Notes: generated by a model from the sequence alone, not told the origin. 64,000 bases of DNA from Malania oleifera (GCF_029873635.1 NC_080426.1:50606093-50670092); one strand, 5' to 3'. Shown: positions 12,607 through 23,557, counted from the first letter of the stretch. Numbers and translations: made by a program.

Positions 12607-12903
12607 ACGTGTAGTGAAATACGTAACTGCCCTACGTGGGCCACGTATAGTGAAGTACGTAGCAGTCTTGTGTGGGCCACGTACGAGGTAGTACACAATG
12701 GTCCTATGTGAGCCATGTACTGGGTAGTAAGCAGTAGTCCTACGTGGGCCACGTACAGTGATGTATGCAACTGTCCTATATGGTCCACGTACTGAGATAG
12801 TACGCAGTAGTCCTTTGTGGGCCATGTATTGGGTTGTACGCAGTAGCCCTATGTGGGCCACGTACTGCAAGGTATGCAGCTGCCCTAGGTGGGCCACGTA
12901 CTA
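12607..12903. repeat. 36-bp minisatellite with CACGTA-containing unit
   Basis: About eight tandem units, each containing a variant of GTGGGCCACGTA followed by 'tgggtagta-gcagtagtcct'. Because 36 is a multiple of 3, the minus strand stays open and reads 12-residue repeats (YVAHVGLLLTTQ-like). This is probably a by-product of the period, not a gene. Confidence 0.9.
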
Positions 12904-13574
12904 AGTTCAGTGTGTGTGTATACTAGTATGTGAACTTAAATATATAAATATTAATGGAAAAGTAAAACTCTCCGCCTAAGGACTTACCTTAGGTGAGTGC
13001 CCTGATAAGTATTAGTTATAGCCACACCCAAATTAAAGGGTAAGGTTGCAAATGGTATGAGAGTAGAGGGGTGTTACATGTATGGGTGTGTAAACTCCCC
13101 AATCCTTAGGAACTTTTGCTATAAATATTGGTTTTGTTTGTGTGACTACAGTTTGTATGCGCCTTGTCAGTTGTTGATTAATTGATGAGTTTATTTTGTA
13201 TATATATTAAAACTCTTCTACTACACACTGCTATAGTTTATTTCTTCCTTACTGAGAGCTGTCTCACCCCAACGAATTATTGTCTTTTCTAGGTCTTCAA
13301 GTGATCGAGCTTAGAAAGCTCCAAGGCCAGGGTTTAGTTTTTGTGAATGTGAGTGGATGTAGATACTGGAACTTTTAAGTTGATGTCTTTATATTTTCCT
13401 GGTTATGTAATATAAAGTGAAGGGATACACTTTTGGGATGTATAGTATAGAACTTTGGTATTGCAATGGAGAATGTTTAATTATTTTTACTGCGTGTATG
13501 TTAGATATGGTGTTAGAGATGGTGAATGGTCTCATAACACCCCAGGCCCCACTTGGCGGGTCCGGTGCGTGACA

Positions 13575-13987
13575 CAGGGGGGTAGGGCATGTAGGGGTCG
13601 GGAAAGGGAGTGAGCAGAGTGGGGAAAGCCACATTGTTGTGTGCTAGAACTGACTTTCTAAAAGTCGATTTTGGTTGTATTTTTTTTTTTCTACATAGTG
13701 GCCTTGGGAAGAGGGTGCGCTAGTGGAGAACCGACTTTTAAAAAATTGGTTTTGACTTTCAATTCTTTTTCCCTGCCTTGGGAAAAGAGTGTTGGGGGGG
13801 GGGGGGGGGGAATAGGAGTAGCATATGACTAGAACCGACTCTTTTTTTTTTTTCAAAAGTCTATTTTGCCACATTTTGTATTTTTTTTTCATACTTAGTT
13901 GAGTTGAATTCTGTAAATATACTCCCACCTACCTTATATTTGTGTGTGTGTGTGTGTGTGTGTATTTAATATTCCCATAAAAATCTA
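13575..13987. repeat. Three diverged copies of a short repeat; no gene
   Basis: The phrases 'gaaccgactt..aaaa..gg-tttgac' and 'ccttgggaa(g/a)ag(g/a)gtg' recur at about 13647, 13733 and 13830, giving an imperfect tandem of roughly 90-100 bp units. A poly-G run of about 18 (13794-13811), several poly-T runs and a (TG)n run (13940-13963) make the exact length uncertain. I see no gene here. Confidence 0.6.
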
Positions 13988-13992
13988 TAAAT

Positions 13993-15081
13993 TAAATAAA
14001 AATTGAAATAGTAAGAACAATGATATTTTATTCAAATAAATGAGCCGTGAACACTAAGTACTTTAGAGATGATACAAGCAGGGGTATTTATACACTATTA
14101 CATGATATAAGTAATATTTATAAATCCCATGATTTGAGATAAGAAATGTTTTGTTGTCATATATCTTATTCTTTTAAACAGTAGGCTCTGATTTGTTAGC
14201 ATATATGACCCTTAGACATTGACTTTGGATCTTTGACGCTTCTTAACCTTTATTGTAATAATTTGCTTTAAATATTTGTCATTTAAATTTGTAGCGGACA
14301 AATGTGACCGTCAATAGTTTGATGTAATCGTTGACGATTTTTCTTTGAAATTACTTTTAAAGTGTGTTGAGCAAACTTTGTCAGGATTGGAGGCAAAGTT
14401 TGCTGTGAAAAAAATAATGAAGAACGGCCTTTGAGGGTACAAATATGTTTGGCTATTGTTGTGTGATATTCTTTCCAAAGATAGTTGATTTGTTGATGAA
14501 TTTTGTATCTGTAATTGAGAAATGATGCTGACGGATCTGATCCATCCTCAAAGAAGACGGTCAGACTTCCGCCATGCTCAGATGTAGCATTGAGATGTAT
14601 GGTTCCGCCATACTATTATGTATTGAGATGTATAGATAATACAATGGTAAAAAAATATATATATGAATAATACATGGGCTGAGATTTTTTGTTTTTTTTT
14701 TAACATAGCGTTCACAATGGCTCTCATACCATAAATAAAAATTGAAACAATAAGAACAATAATATTTTATTCAAATAACTGAGCCGTGAATAGGTACTTT
14801 AGAGATGATACAAATAGGAGTATTTATACACTATTACATGATATATGTAATAATTTTAAATTCCATGATTTGAAATAAGATATGCTTTGTTGACATATAT
14901 CTCAGTTTTTAATCAATAAACTTTGATTTGTTAGCATATATGACCCTTAGGCCTCCGATATTGATTTTGAATCTTTGATGCTCTTTAATTTTTGTTATGG
15001 TAATTTGTCTCGAATTTTTATCATTGAATCAACTCATCCATAATTTTGTTTTAAAATTGCTTTTTGAGTATGCTGTTAACA
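13993..15081 (-). mobile_element. TRIM-like miniature LTR retrotransposon
   Basis: Direct repeats 13993-14373 and 14732-15081 (about 381 and 350 bp) begin with the same TAAATAAAAATTG and align to the end. They flank a 358-bp internal region. On the minus strand a PBS, TGGTATGAGAGCC, abuts the right-hand LTR (complement at 14719-14731), and that LTR starts TGTTAAC. The whole unit, 1089 bp, is flanked by a perfect TSD TAAAT (13988-13992 and 15082-15086). The internal region has no open frame of note, and the PPT is weak. This fits a terminal-repeat retrotransposon in miniature, which depends on proteins from other elements. One oddity is that the LTRs end in TTTA rather than CA. The LTR pair is clearly diverged, so the element is old. 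Confidence 0.7.
14719..14731 (-). other. PBS of the TRIM-like element
   Basis: On the minus strand TGGTATGAGAGCC, one base away from the initiator-Met PBS consensus TGGTATCAGAGCC. It directly touches the LTR. Confidence 0.7.
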
Positions 15082-15152
15082 TAAATATGGCGCTTCCAAC
15101 AATGAACTAAACCCAACCTAGCTGGCCGTAACATGGATGATAGAGAAGGCAA

Positions 15153-15158
15153 CACGTG
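15153..15158. promoter_or_regulatory. G-box CACGTG upstream of BAG6
   Basis: The palindrome CACGTG lies 94 bp before the predicted TATA box. In plants this core is bound by bHLH and bZIP factors. Its use here is inference. Confidence 0.5.
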
Positions 15159-15246
15159 CAACGAAATATCCAGACGGTTCCTCGCGCGGAAATACTCGAA
15201 ACATCTGGAGAACACGAGAACTTTTTTCCTCTGCCGGTTTCGTTCA

Positions 15247-15253
15247 TATAAAA
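15247..15253 (+). promoter_or_regulatory. Predicted BAG6 TATA box
   Basis: TATAAAA in the context 'tcatataaaaggcg'. It is followed by a CT-rich leader and a good splice donor (15441), so transcription probably starts near 15275-15285. There is no RNA evidence. Confidence 0.6.
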
Positions 15254-15440
15254 GGCGAAATCTGGCCTCCTCTGTTTCTCCATAACAAAAAGTTGAGTGT
15301 GATCACATTCAAGACAGAGAGCTCAAATATTTGATTCGCTTGTTTTGGGTTTGCGGAACGATTCTGAGCTGGTAACTTAGTCATTTGGATTGTGGGTAGT
15401 CTGGAAGGATTTTTCTGCTTCTGTACTCTGAAAACATACT

Positions 15441-16846
15441 GTAAGTACTTTTGTTTTCTGTCTTGCTTGTGAGATTGAATCGATTGAAGATTGCTCTGTT
15501 TGGTTGGTTGACGGGAAAATGCATGAGAAAAGTACCAAATCTCCTTATGATTGGCAAGCAGGATTAATGAAGCTTGAACCATAGATTAATTTAGTTGATG
15601 AATTGCAATTCGAAAAAAAATTTGAAATTTACAGGTACTCTAAATTGAAACTGATTGTCCTTTTGTTTTCTATAATTGACTTGATCAGTCAAGATAGTTA
15701 GGTTCTTTGGGTCTGGTTAGATTCATTGAGCTAAATGGTTTCACTGGGAGAGCTGTGCTTCTATTGTGTACTTTCTTCACTAGCATGACCCTTTTGGGCA
15801 TATCAGTTAATGTAGGATGTCTGTCTCTCTTATTAAAGAGAAAGATTTGGGAGGAACCGACTCACCACATCAATAGCACTAGGGTCACAAAAGTGTGAGA
15901 TGTGCTAGATTGGATTTCAACGATGTGGTCCTGTATCAATTTTAATGGGTCTAAATATTAGTATCATACAGTGGTTGTGTGATATATCTGCTTTTCATTA
16001 CTGTTTTCCTTACTTAAAAAAAAGAAGATTTTGAGGGGCAACTTCCTGACATGGATGAAGATATGTGATACTCAGATCCTTCCCTGCAAAATTCTGCTTC
16101 TTGAGTTCTAGATTTGCGAAGTTTCAAATTCTTGAAGTTGTCACTTACATATGCTTCTCAGGCGTTACTCAGCAATTTTTGGAAGGTTGTGCTTTGGAGG
16201 CACCATTCTATTGTATGTTTGTGCATATTATATAGAGCATTTTTAAATCGGTGCAGAAGGATAGGATGATTCTACTCCACTAATTCCTGCAGACTGAATA
16301 ATTCCATGATACTCCCTTGTAATAACTAGTTGTTTATTTCTTGCGATATTCAACCATTCTTTCTATACCTTCTTAAGTTGAAATTCAGAATCAAACATCC
16401 TTGTTGGAGGTTAAAGTGCAACTATTAGATTTGAATTTGTGCAAATCTTCACAAGATATGATATGCATTGTCCAAATCTAGATAATACAGCAGGATATGG
16501 TTTGTCCAAATTTGCAAAAATCTAAACCAATGACTTGAAATTTATGCTCCAAACACTAGCCTTAGTTAAGATGATTAACCATGAGCTACCATTATAATTT
16601 TGTTTTCTCAACCAAATCTAGATGTCTTGTTTTATACAACTTCTCATTGTCAAAATAGATATCTTTAAATTAATTTTCACGCATTTCCAACGAAGATATC
16701 TACCTTTTATCTTTTAATCAATGTTACAAAGTTGAAATTCGAGAAATTTGTGATTTTTTTTTACAAATTTTCTTCGTTTTAGTTTCTAATTTCAAAACTC
16801 AAGTCTCACAAGAGTTACTGATTGTTATTTGACTTTCTTATTGCAG
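15441..16846 (+). other. Predicted 5'UTR intron of BAG6
   Basis: The donor is ACT|GTAAGT (15441) and the acceptor TTATTGCAG (ending 16846), preceded by a T-rich tract. The 1406 bp between are AT-rich with no conserved frame, and the ATG lies 105 bp downstream of the acceptor. Other donors or acceptors are possible, and an RNA read would settle it. Confidence 0.5.
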
Positions 16847-16950
16847 ATTATATTTGAGTTCTGTTTTGTTTCTTCATCGGCAGCTTAGTTTGTAAGCTGT
16901 TTTCTTGCTCACAACTCTTGGTTAGATAACTACTGCCAAAATTGGTGAAA

Positions 16951-19900
16951 ATGTTGCCTGCTTATAGATGCATGGAGTCACATCCCCATGAGGGGAATCG
17001 AAATGGAACCCCGTTTTTCCAACACTACCATCCAAGCTTTGAAGCTATCCCGTCTTATATGAAGGTTGAACCTGGAAAAAATCCTCTCCCGTATGAATCA
17101 TGGCCCTATACGGGTAACTATGGCTACACACTACCATGTCATGCATGCTGCAACCACAACTACTTCCCTAGTTACTATAGTTTTAGACGTCCTTATCATC
17201 ATAATCTACCAGATTCGCCTTCTAGTTGTATTGGGGGCTATCCTGCGTTCCCTGGATACTACCCTGTTTATTATGTTCCCCCTCATTATTCGGTGGAGCA
17301 GCCTCGGTATGTAAGTGAGAAGAATGTGCCGAAAACCTATTATTGCTGTGGCTGTACTAGTCACGTGTACAATTTGAAGGAAGGCAAAAGTTTGAAGATT
17401 GAAGAACAGGAGCCAGATCTTCAAAAGATGGGTAGTGCTTCTTTGGTTCCCACAGAGTTAAAAAACAGTCCATATCAAATTGTGTGGATGCCACCTGGAT
17501 TTGCAAGGAATAATGAGAATCAAATGCCTCTTGAATCCAAGGTGAAGGATGAGGGCAGGACTCTGTGTGATGCAAAGCCCCCTGAAAGGGGGGCACAGGA
17601 GCCTGTGTATGGGTGGTTTCCGCTCGACTTGAACAGGTTAGGATCTTTGAAACACCGGGGGGGGGGGGGGGGGGGTGACAAGTTAACTCAAAATCACCAA
17701 GATGGGCAGGTGAATAACCCATTCCCTTATCCTATCATTTGGATGCCATCTTCTCATAAATCAGAGGAAACTGAGAGAAAGGAATCTGGGGAGACAAATA
17801 ATGCTCCGAAATCCGTTGAAGAACAACCTTCTAATTTCAAGATTATTTCGGTGAAGGTCCCAGACAGTGAGAATGGCATGACCAAACCAGATATGGATGG
17901 AGAGAATTCTGGTGGCGTAAAGGTGAAGGACAAGATTTTTAATCTCAAAGATGCTCCTGTTAAGCAAATGGAGCAGCCCAAGGATAAGGATCCGGATGGC
18001 AATAGTGGACAACCTAGAGAAATTCCAGTGAAGCCCATCAAAAGTAATGGAGAGAAGGAACCACACGAAAATGGTGCTAAAAGACATTCATCCCCACCAA
18101 AGATATCCAAGTTACCTCCTGTTTGTCTGAGAGTTGATCCTCTGCCAAGGAAGAAAAATGGTAATGGCAGTTCAAGGTCTCCTAGCCCCCCAGGTAACAG
18201 AGAGAAGTTGGGAGAAGTCTTCACTGAGACTTCTAAGTTGCCCAACTTGTCAGGCTTAGAAGAAAAGGTCATGAAGGATCTGCAAGTTCAGCACTCTGCT
18301 ATTGATGAAAGCAAGATGAAACCAAGCAAAAATGGAGGAACTGTTATTGATGTGATGGTGGGGAAGGCTGACCAAACTCACGAAAGCAGTAATGAAGCGT
18401 TGCAGAATGGTTCCCAGGGTCAGGTTCCTGCTAATCTGTCAATTAATTCTCATGTAGATGGTGGAACATGTATTGTTGAATCTCAAATAGAAGCAGCTCC
18501 AGTGGAATCAATTAAAGTGGAGAAATCAGTAAATAATGCTGAATCTGGTGATTATAATTGTAATATTGAAAATGATGGAGCAAGGGAGATGCAGCAGCAG
18601 AAATTTGAGGAAGACAACAAAATAAGCAAACAAAGCTTGACAACCATAGCAGCAGCTGTGATAATTCAGTCTGCCTTTCGTGGATTCAAAGTGCGGAAGT
18701 GGGAACCGTTGAAGAAACTGAAGCAAATTGCTGAAGTCTGTGACCAGTTAGCTGAGATTAGGAGTCGAGTCCAAGCTCTGGAGTACTCAAATCTTGGGAC
18801 GGACAACAAGGAAAGAGCGGTAATTGGGGAAACTATAATGAGTTTGTTGTTGAAACTGGACACTATTCAGGTATGTTTTGCTGCGCTCTCTCTCTCTCTC
18901 TCTCTCTGCATGCATGCATGCATGTTACATATTTGATGATTTACTACACATGAAGTAGGATCAATTCTTCTAGGGAAGATGGATCTGTCTTTTGTTGATG
19001 TGAGGGCTGCTGCTTCTATATTTAGATTCTTGAAATACTTGTCTGATTCTGAACTGGGGTCTTATTTAGCAGGGCTTGCACCTGGCCATTAGGGAAATCA
19101 GAAAATCCGCTGCAAGGGAGCTCACCAGCTTGCAGGAGAAGCTTGACTCTCTGGTAATTGAGAGTACTGAAGAATTCGCTGAGAAGATTTCTGCTGTTGA
19201 TAATATTTGTGGTTGTGCATGTGAGGGTGTCAGGTCACATGAAGGACAAATCAAGCAGTTGGAGGAAGGTGAGCATACCTGTTCTGAAAGCAACTGCGGT
19301 AAAAACTCTTCCCATGCCGCTGATGATGACTGTTGCCGAGGCAAGGAAACCTTAGGGGCTACATCAGTTAACAATGTTGATAGGAAAGTAAAATCATCTG
19401 AGACAGATGGCATCGAGCCTAAACTAGCAGGCTTAGAACCATTTGTGAAAGCGGAAGGGAAGGAGGCTCCTGGAAAGCTTGATGCTGGTCATGCAGTGAT
19501 GACAGAGGTACAGAAGGGGGACTCTGATCTGGAGCATTCAGTTGAACTTCGATCAGGTGTAGGGAAGAGGATCAATTCTAAGATGGAGTTGCATGAAAAT
19601 GAACAAATGGAAGCCTCAACTGATTTACAAGAAAAGGAACTACTGCTGGCTGTGGCTGATAATTCAACACCAGCAGACAAAGCTTTAGAAGTCAATCAGC
19701 AGGTGGAAGATGAGGAGCCTCTTCTTCCCGAGTCTGCAAAGCATGAACCTGTTGAAGCAAGGGAGACTCAGGTCCAACATAATGGAGATGCTGTATCCAA
19801 TGAGGCAGCTGATGTCATGCTACAGGGTAAAGAAGGTTCATTAATGAGCCAATTAGACCAGCAGTTGCTGGGATCACGTAAGGGAGGAGCAGTCATGGCA

Positions 19901-21127
19901 GAATTGGAGTCGGTGGGTGTGAGGTTGGGAAAATCTGATGAAATCCTTGGGAATAAGGGACCAGAGGAGCTACTGGAGCAATCCCAAACAGAGGAGGTTA
20001 GACATGTGAATGGGATTGCTGAAGTATCTCAACCAGAGGAATCCCAAGCATTGTTTCCATCGCCAGATGGAGAGAATCATGACAATGAACTCAGACATGT
20101 GAATGGGATTGCTGAAGTATCTCAACAAGAGGAATCCCAAGGATTGCTTCCATTGCCAGATAGAGAAAATCATGACAATGAACTCATTGCTGAAGCATCT
20201 TATCCAGAGGAATCCCAAGCATTGCTTCCAATGCCGGATAGAGAGAATCACAACGATGAACCGACAGAAGAGCAAAAAAGTGATGGCCTAGAATATGACC
20301 TCTCTTCTGCATCTGCAAGTAGAGGGATTGCCTCTGAAGAGAAGGCAATGTGGGCTGAGAATTCCAAAGAAGGCGGCCCCAATGACCCAACAAATGGAGT
20401 GGAGGAAGATAAGGAAGGGCAGGAAAAAACTAGCACAGTTTACACGCCCTATTTGGAGCCTGCTGATATTTTCTTTGCTTCCAAAGAGACAGAAGGGCTA
20501 GTTGAGGAAACGAAAAGAGACGCTGAAAACCAGCCAGTAGCAACTGGAGAGGATGATGATGAGCAGCTGGAGGGGGAAATGGAAACCCTGGAATTGCAAC
20601 CTGGGGTAGGCAAAGATGAAATGGTTGTACAGCCTATGTTAAAAAATACTGAAGATGATGATACAAATCATCTGGCCCCAACAGGAGAGGAGGAAGAAGA
20701 GCTGGATGGGCCAAAAGTAGAATCCCAGGAGCTGGCATCTATGACTGAAAATGCCAAAATGCATGTCCGTCTCAACGAGTCTGAGGCCAAGGTCCTGACC
20801 AGGACACACAGCGGTGCACAACTCCCTGAAGAGAAAAGGGAGCTTTTCCCTGTTTTACATACTTCCAAGCAAATCCCTCTTGAAGAACATGACTTGGGGA
20901 AGGGGAGCAGTCATATGCTACTGGAAGAAAACAAGAAATTGAGGGAGATGATGGAAAAGCTGATGGAGGAAGGGAAAGAACAGTTGACAGTAATATCTCG
21001 CCTGACAGGTAGGGTTAAAGATTTGGAGAGAAAGTTGGGGAGGAAGAACAGACTGAGGACGAGGCCGTTTAGAGCATCAGCATCAGAAGCATCTGCATGT
21101 TCTTGTGCCAGAGCACTGAAAAAATAG
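16951..21127 (+). CDS. BAG6: BAG family molecular chaperone regulator 6-like protein (two coding exons)
   Basis: Coding exons are 16951-18870 and 19073-21127, predicting 1324 residues. The ATG at 16951 is chosen because the start MLPAYRCMESHP has the form expected of plant BAG6 N-termini. Residues 1-120 are rich in Tyr, Pro, His and Cys. Two short repeated phrases (PYQIVWMPPGF, PYPIIWMPSSH) follow. An IQ calmodulin-binding motif, IQSAFRGFKVR (IQxxxRGxxxR), sits near residues 572-582. The BAG domain, which binds the Hsp70 ATPase domain, spans about 587-668 and is split by the intron after LLLKLDTIQ. The long acidic exon-2 tail has three tandem 31-residue-class repeats and ends in a predicted coiled coil (MLLEENKKLREMMEKLMEE) and a basic tail. 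Plant BAG6 proteins are stress-linked co-chaperones that bind calmodulin and Hsp70. The IQ-plus-BAG order makes the assignment strong. The protein is longer than Arabidopsis BAG6 (about 1040 residues), mostly in the acidic tail. Confidence 0.93.
17657..17675 (+). repeat. 19-base G run inside BAG6 exon 1
   Basis: It encodes six glycines in frame. The run length is prone to replication slippage and sequencing error, and any change not divisible by 3 would truncate the protein before the IQ and BAG domains. Confidence 0.9.
18871..19072 (+). other. BAG6 coding intron with tandem NAGNAG acceptor
   Basis: The donor is CAG|GTATGT and the acceptor TTTAGCAG|GGC, phase 0. Splicing at 19072 joins DTIQ to GLHLAIRE, which restores the BAG domain. 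The earlier TAG (19069) is also a usable acceptor and would add one Gln. The intron contains (CT)n and a (GCAT)n run (about 18884-18924). Confidence 0.85.
20000..20263 (+). repeat. In-frame 93-bp tandem repeats in BAG6 exon 2
   Basis: Units 20000-20092 and 20093-20185 each encode RHVNGIAEVSQ.EESQ...P.PD.ENHDNEL. A third, shortened unit (20186-20263) starts at IAEAS. The repeats are acidic and look like recent in-frame expansion of a disordered tail. Confidence 0.9.
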
Positions 21128-21345
21128 TTAAGGCAATAGGCGTTGCTATGTAAACAAATGAAGTGTCGTACAGTTGAATACACTTGTAAATGTGCGCATG
21201 TGTGAGGTGGCGTCTTAGCCGCCTGATCACTGCTATTTTTCTTCTTTTTCCTTGTTCATGTAATTAACGTAGTCTGTGTTCATCTGCAGAGCTGCTTGTA
21301 TTTTTCCGAGAGATCTGGTAATAAAATATGATCTTCATTTGGAAT
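21128..21345 (+). other. Predicted BAG6 3'UTR
   Basis: From the TAG stop to shortly after AATAAA at 21320-21325, the best poly(A) signal. A T-rich stretch (about 21235-21250) and 'tgtaatt' precede it. The cleavage site is inferred. Confidence 0.6.
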
Positions 21346-23018
21346 GAGGCACATAGGAAGTGTTATATATCTTGGAACTTGGGGATGGTTTTTTGTAATG
21401 AGTCAGTTTAGTTTAGTGATCGCTGCTTGTGGTGAGAATTATTTGCAGCGTGTGTGCATCACTTTTGAGCAGATGTTCGCATTATAGGATTTGGATTAGA
21501 AGTTATATCTGATTTGTTTACATTTCAGGGGTTTTTATTTTTTTAAATTTTGTGTGTAGCTTTTTTTGAGTTTTTCCAATCCAAACAAAGAATTTGCAAG
21601 AGATATAATTAGTTTCTAAATCGAAAATTTTACATTAAGACCAACCTGTTTCAAGTTACTGATCAACTTTGGTTAGCAGGATTCATTGCATCTGAACCTT
21701 GTTCTTTAAGGATTTGGGTTTCTAAAAGATTGGATTCTCTAAAGAAATCCCATGAAGGGCACCGGCAAGAGTCTTTCTTATTTCATATATTTTCTGGATT
21801 AGGCCAAATTCTTCATTATCTGTTAGTTGCAATCCTTACCTTAGCCTGAAAGACTTCCTGCCTTTGCATTTATTATGAATATCGAGGTTTTTGAAGACCA
21901 CACATTCCACAGTAGTTTTACTCTGATGTTTTAGAGACCCATGATTGCTTCAATTGAAAAATGAAGTGGTATAGGATGTCTTGAAGTCAGTAGGTTCAGT
22001 CAAGAAGAAAGGAAAAGATTGGCAAGAGGAAATAGAAAAGCTATCTGGAAAAGGGGGGGTGGCTGTTGAGCTGGGAGTAATCATTATCAATTGAGGAAAT
22101 CCACACGATGAACACAACCATTGGGAAGTTGATTGATGATGGGGAATGGAGTCCCTTTTACGTATGTTGAATAGATCTTAAAGACTATTTTGGAACCTCG
22201 GAGGGGGAGACTCTTGTTCAAAGTTTGAAAAGGAGAAGATGAAACAATAAAATTTCTGAAAGCATAAACAATATAACACAGACGAACAGGCAGCCAAAGG
22301 TAAAAAAAAAAATTTAGCAACCTTTGAACGAAAAAGGGGGCAAGACAATTTCAGATAATTTCTTTTGACAGCCTGCAGTAGGTTCATTCAGATTCTGAAA
22401 ATCATGTACTTCCCCCTCAATATGGATCTCATTAAAATTCATTAATGGGTCACCTCCACAATGAATTTCTTAATCCTCATCAATGGGGAGAAAGCATATG
22501 AATTTATTCTTGAAAGAGGTATTGGAGAGGGTGATCCCCTGTCATTTCTTATTCTTAAGTATTTGCATAGAAGCTTTTTCTCTGCATCGCTAAGAAAAGC
22601 AGCAGCCAATGGGTGTGAGTGTGTGACCCTGTGAGAGCATCAAGATTAGAAAAGGTGGTCTAGGGATGCTTAACCTGACAGTCTTTTGTTCTGCAAAGCC
22701 GACTTTGACAGCTTCAAGGAGACTCTTAAACTCCTTAAAAGATGAATGCCAATGCCAATGCCAATGCTTCAAAACCAAGAAATGATGCTTTCAAGAATAT
22801 TGTGGTTTATGTCCACCGCGATACTGGGTCATGGCATGCTACATTGGTACCTCAAGCTGCAAGGACAAACTATTATCTCAGTTTACCATAATAGAATATT
22901 TGGTTCGTTTGCTTTTGTGATATAAAAAATATTTCTACAAAATAATATTTTGATTTTATATTCATTTTATGCTTGGAGAGAGTTTCGATTTGGATTTGTA
23001 TTAGATTTAAAGAAATTT
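21346..23018. other. Intergenic DNA between BAG6 and the Copia tandem
   Basis: AT-rich, without a sustained open frame apart from the LINE scrap at 22461-22620. The short frames on both strands have no recognisable domain. Confidence 0.6.
22461..22620 (+). pseudogene. LINE reverse-transcriptase fragment
   Basis: The plus strand reads MNFLILINGEKAYEF, then ILERGIGEGDPLSFLIL. This matches the plant LINE RT block 'ILING....F...RG(L/I)(R/G)(Q/E)GDPLS'. About 50 residues remain. There is no upstream YxDD-containing domain, endonuclease or poly(A) tail, so it is a short relic. The conserved GDPLS core makes it unlikely to be chance. Confidence 0.7.
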
Positions 23019-23023
23019 GATAT

Positions 23024-23543
23024 TGTTGTAACTAAGTGCCAACTAGGATAAGTTAGCATCATGTGCCAGCAGCATACAATCTCAGGTCAGCTTCAAGTCA
23101 GTTATAAATCTATTAGTAAAGTTGGTATAATAGAATGAGATCAAGGCCAGATGAAGCAGTCACGTGGCATCAAGCTGAGGTGTATAAATAGTTGGTAGAA
23201 ACAACAATGCATATACATTCAACAATTAAGCAAGATATTAGATACAGAGAGAAAGAAAAGAAGCCTACAGAACCTTGGGAGAGTACTTCTTGTACCCGAG
23301 AGAAGATTTGTGAGGGAGGCTTGAGTTTTCTGCTGTGTACTCTTGGTGTTTTTGATTTTAATCTTCAATAAAGAGTTGCCCTTGCTATGTGGATGTAGGT
23401 CATCTTGGACCGAACTACGTTAATTGCTGTGTGTTTTTTTACTCCATTTTTCAATTATGTTATTCTAGATATTAGGCATTTTCTCAGATTCTTGGCTGGT
23501 ATTCTAGAATTGTGCTGATATATTCAGCATACAAGAATTAACA
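23024..23543 (+). mobile_element. 5' LTR of a Copia element
   Basis: TGTTGTAAC...ATTAACA, 520 bp, the same length as the LTR at 31813-32332 and roughly 90% alike by eye. It carries CACGTG (about 23161) 25-30 bp upstream of GTATAAATAG, then an AATAAA near 23367. Five bases before it are GATAT (23019-23023). The matching TSD copy at the far end of the tandem is not found because that end is truncated. Confidence 0.85.
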
Positions 23544-23545
23544 AG

Positions 23546-23557
23546 TGGTAACATAGC
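23546..23557 (+). other. Degenerate PBS of first Copia copy
   Basis: TGGTAACATAGC. The second copy at 32335-32346 keeps the intact TGGTATCAGAGC. Confidence 0.75.

Larger units (their letters stand above)
11679..13574 (+). mobile_element. Solo Gypsy LTR
   Basis: Begins TGTAATAACCC (11679) and ends GCGTGACA (13574), 1896 bp. The flanks are TAGGG (11674-11678) and CAGGG (13575-13579), a 4/5 match expected of an old 5-bp TSD. No PBS or PPT is attached, so it is a solo LTR left by LTR-LTR recombination. Internal order: TCGTCGACGA-type motifs (about 11768-11870), TATAAATAGG (11882-11891), CT-rich leader, two minisatellites (12441-12903), and hairpin TGAGA-GCTG-TCTCA (13253-13266) 308 bp before the end. 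The surrounding purine-rich DNA reads through on both sides. Confidence 0.75.

Noticed and set aside
12486..12897. Minus-strand frames of 100 and 111 residues with regular 12-residue repeats
   Set aside because: The 36-bp minisatellite is a multiple of 3, so any stop-free frame stays open. There is no promoter, start context or homology to support a gene.
13794..13811. Poly-G run as a G-quadruplex switch
   Set aside because: A bare homopolymer next to poly-T tracts, of uncertain length and not linked to any gene, gives no basis for a regulatory claim.
15160..15230. Possible heat-shock element in the BAG6 promoter (several GAA and TTC triplets)
   Set aside because: Spacing between triplets (9, 11, 12, 8 bp) does not fit the alternating 5-bp pattern of a heat-shock element.
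17754..18272. 172-residue frame opposite BAG6 exon 1
   Set aside because: Antisense shadow of a well-supported coding exon.
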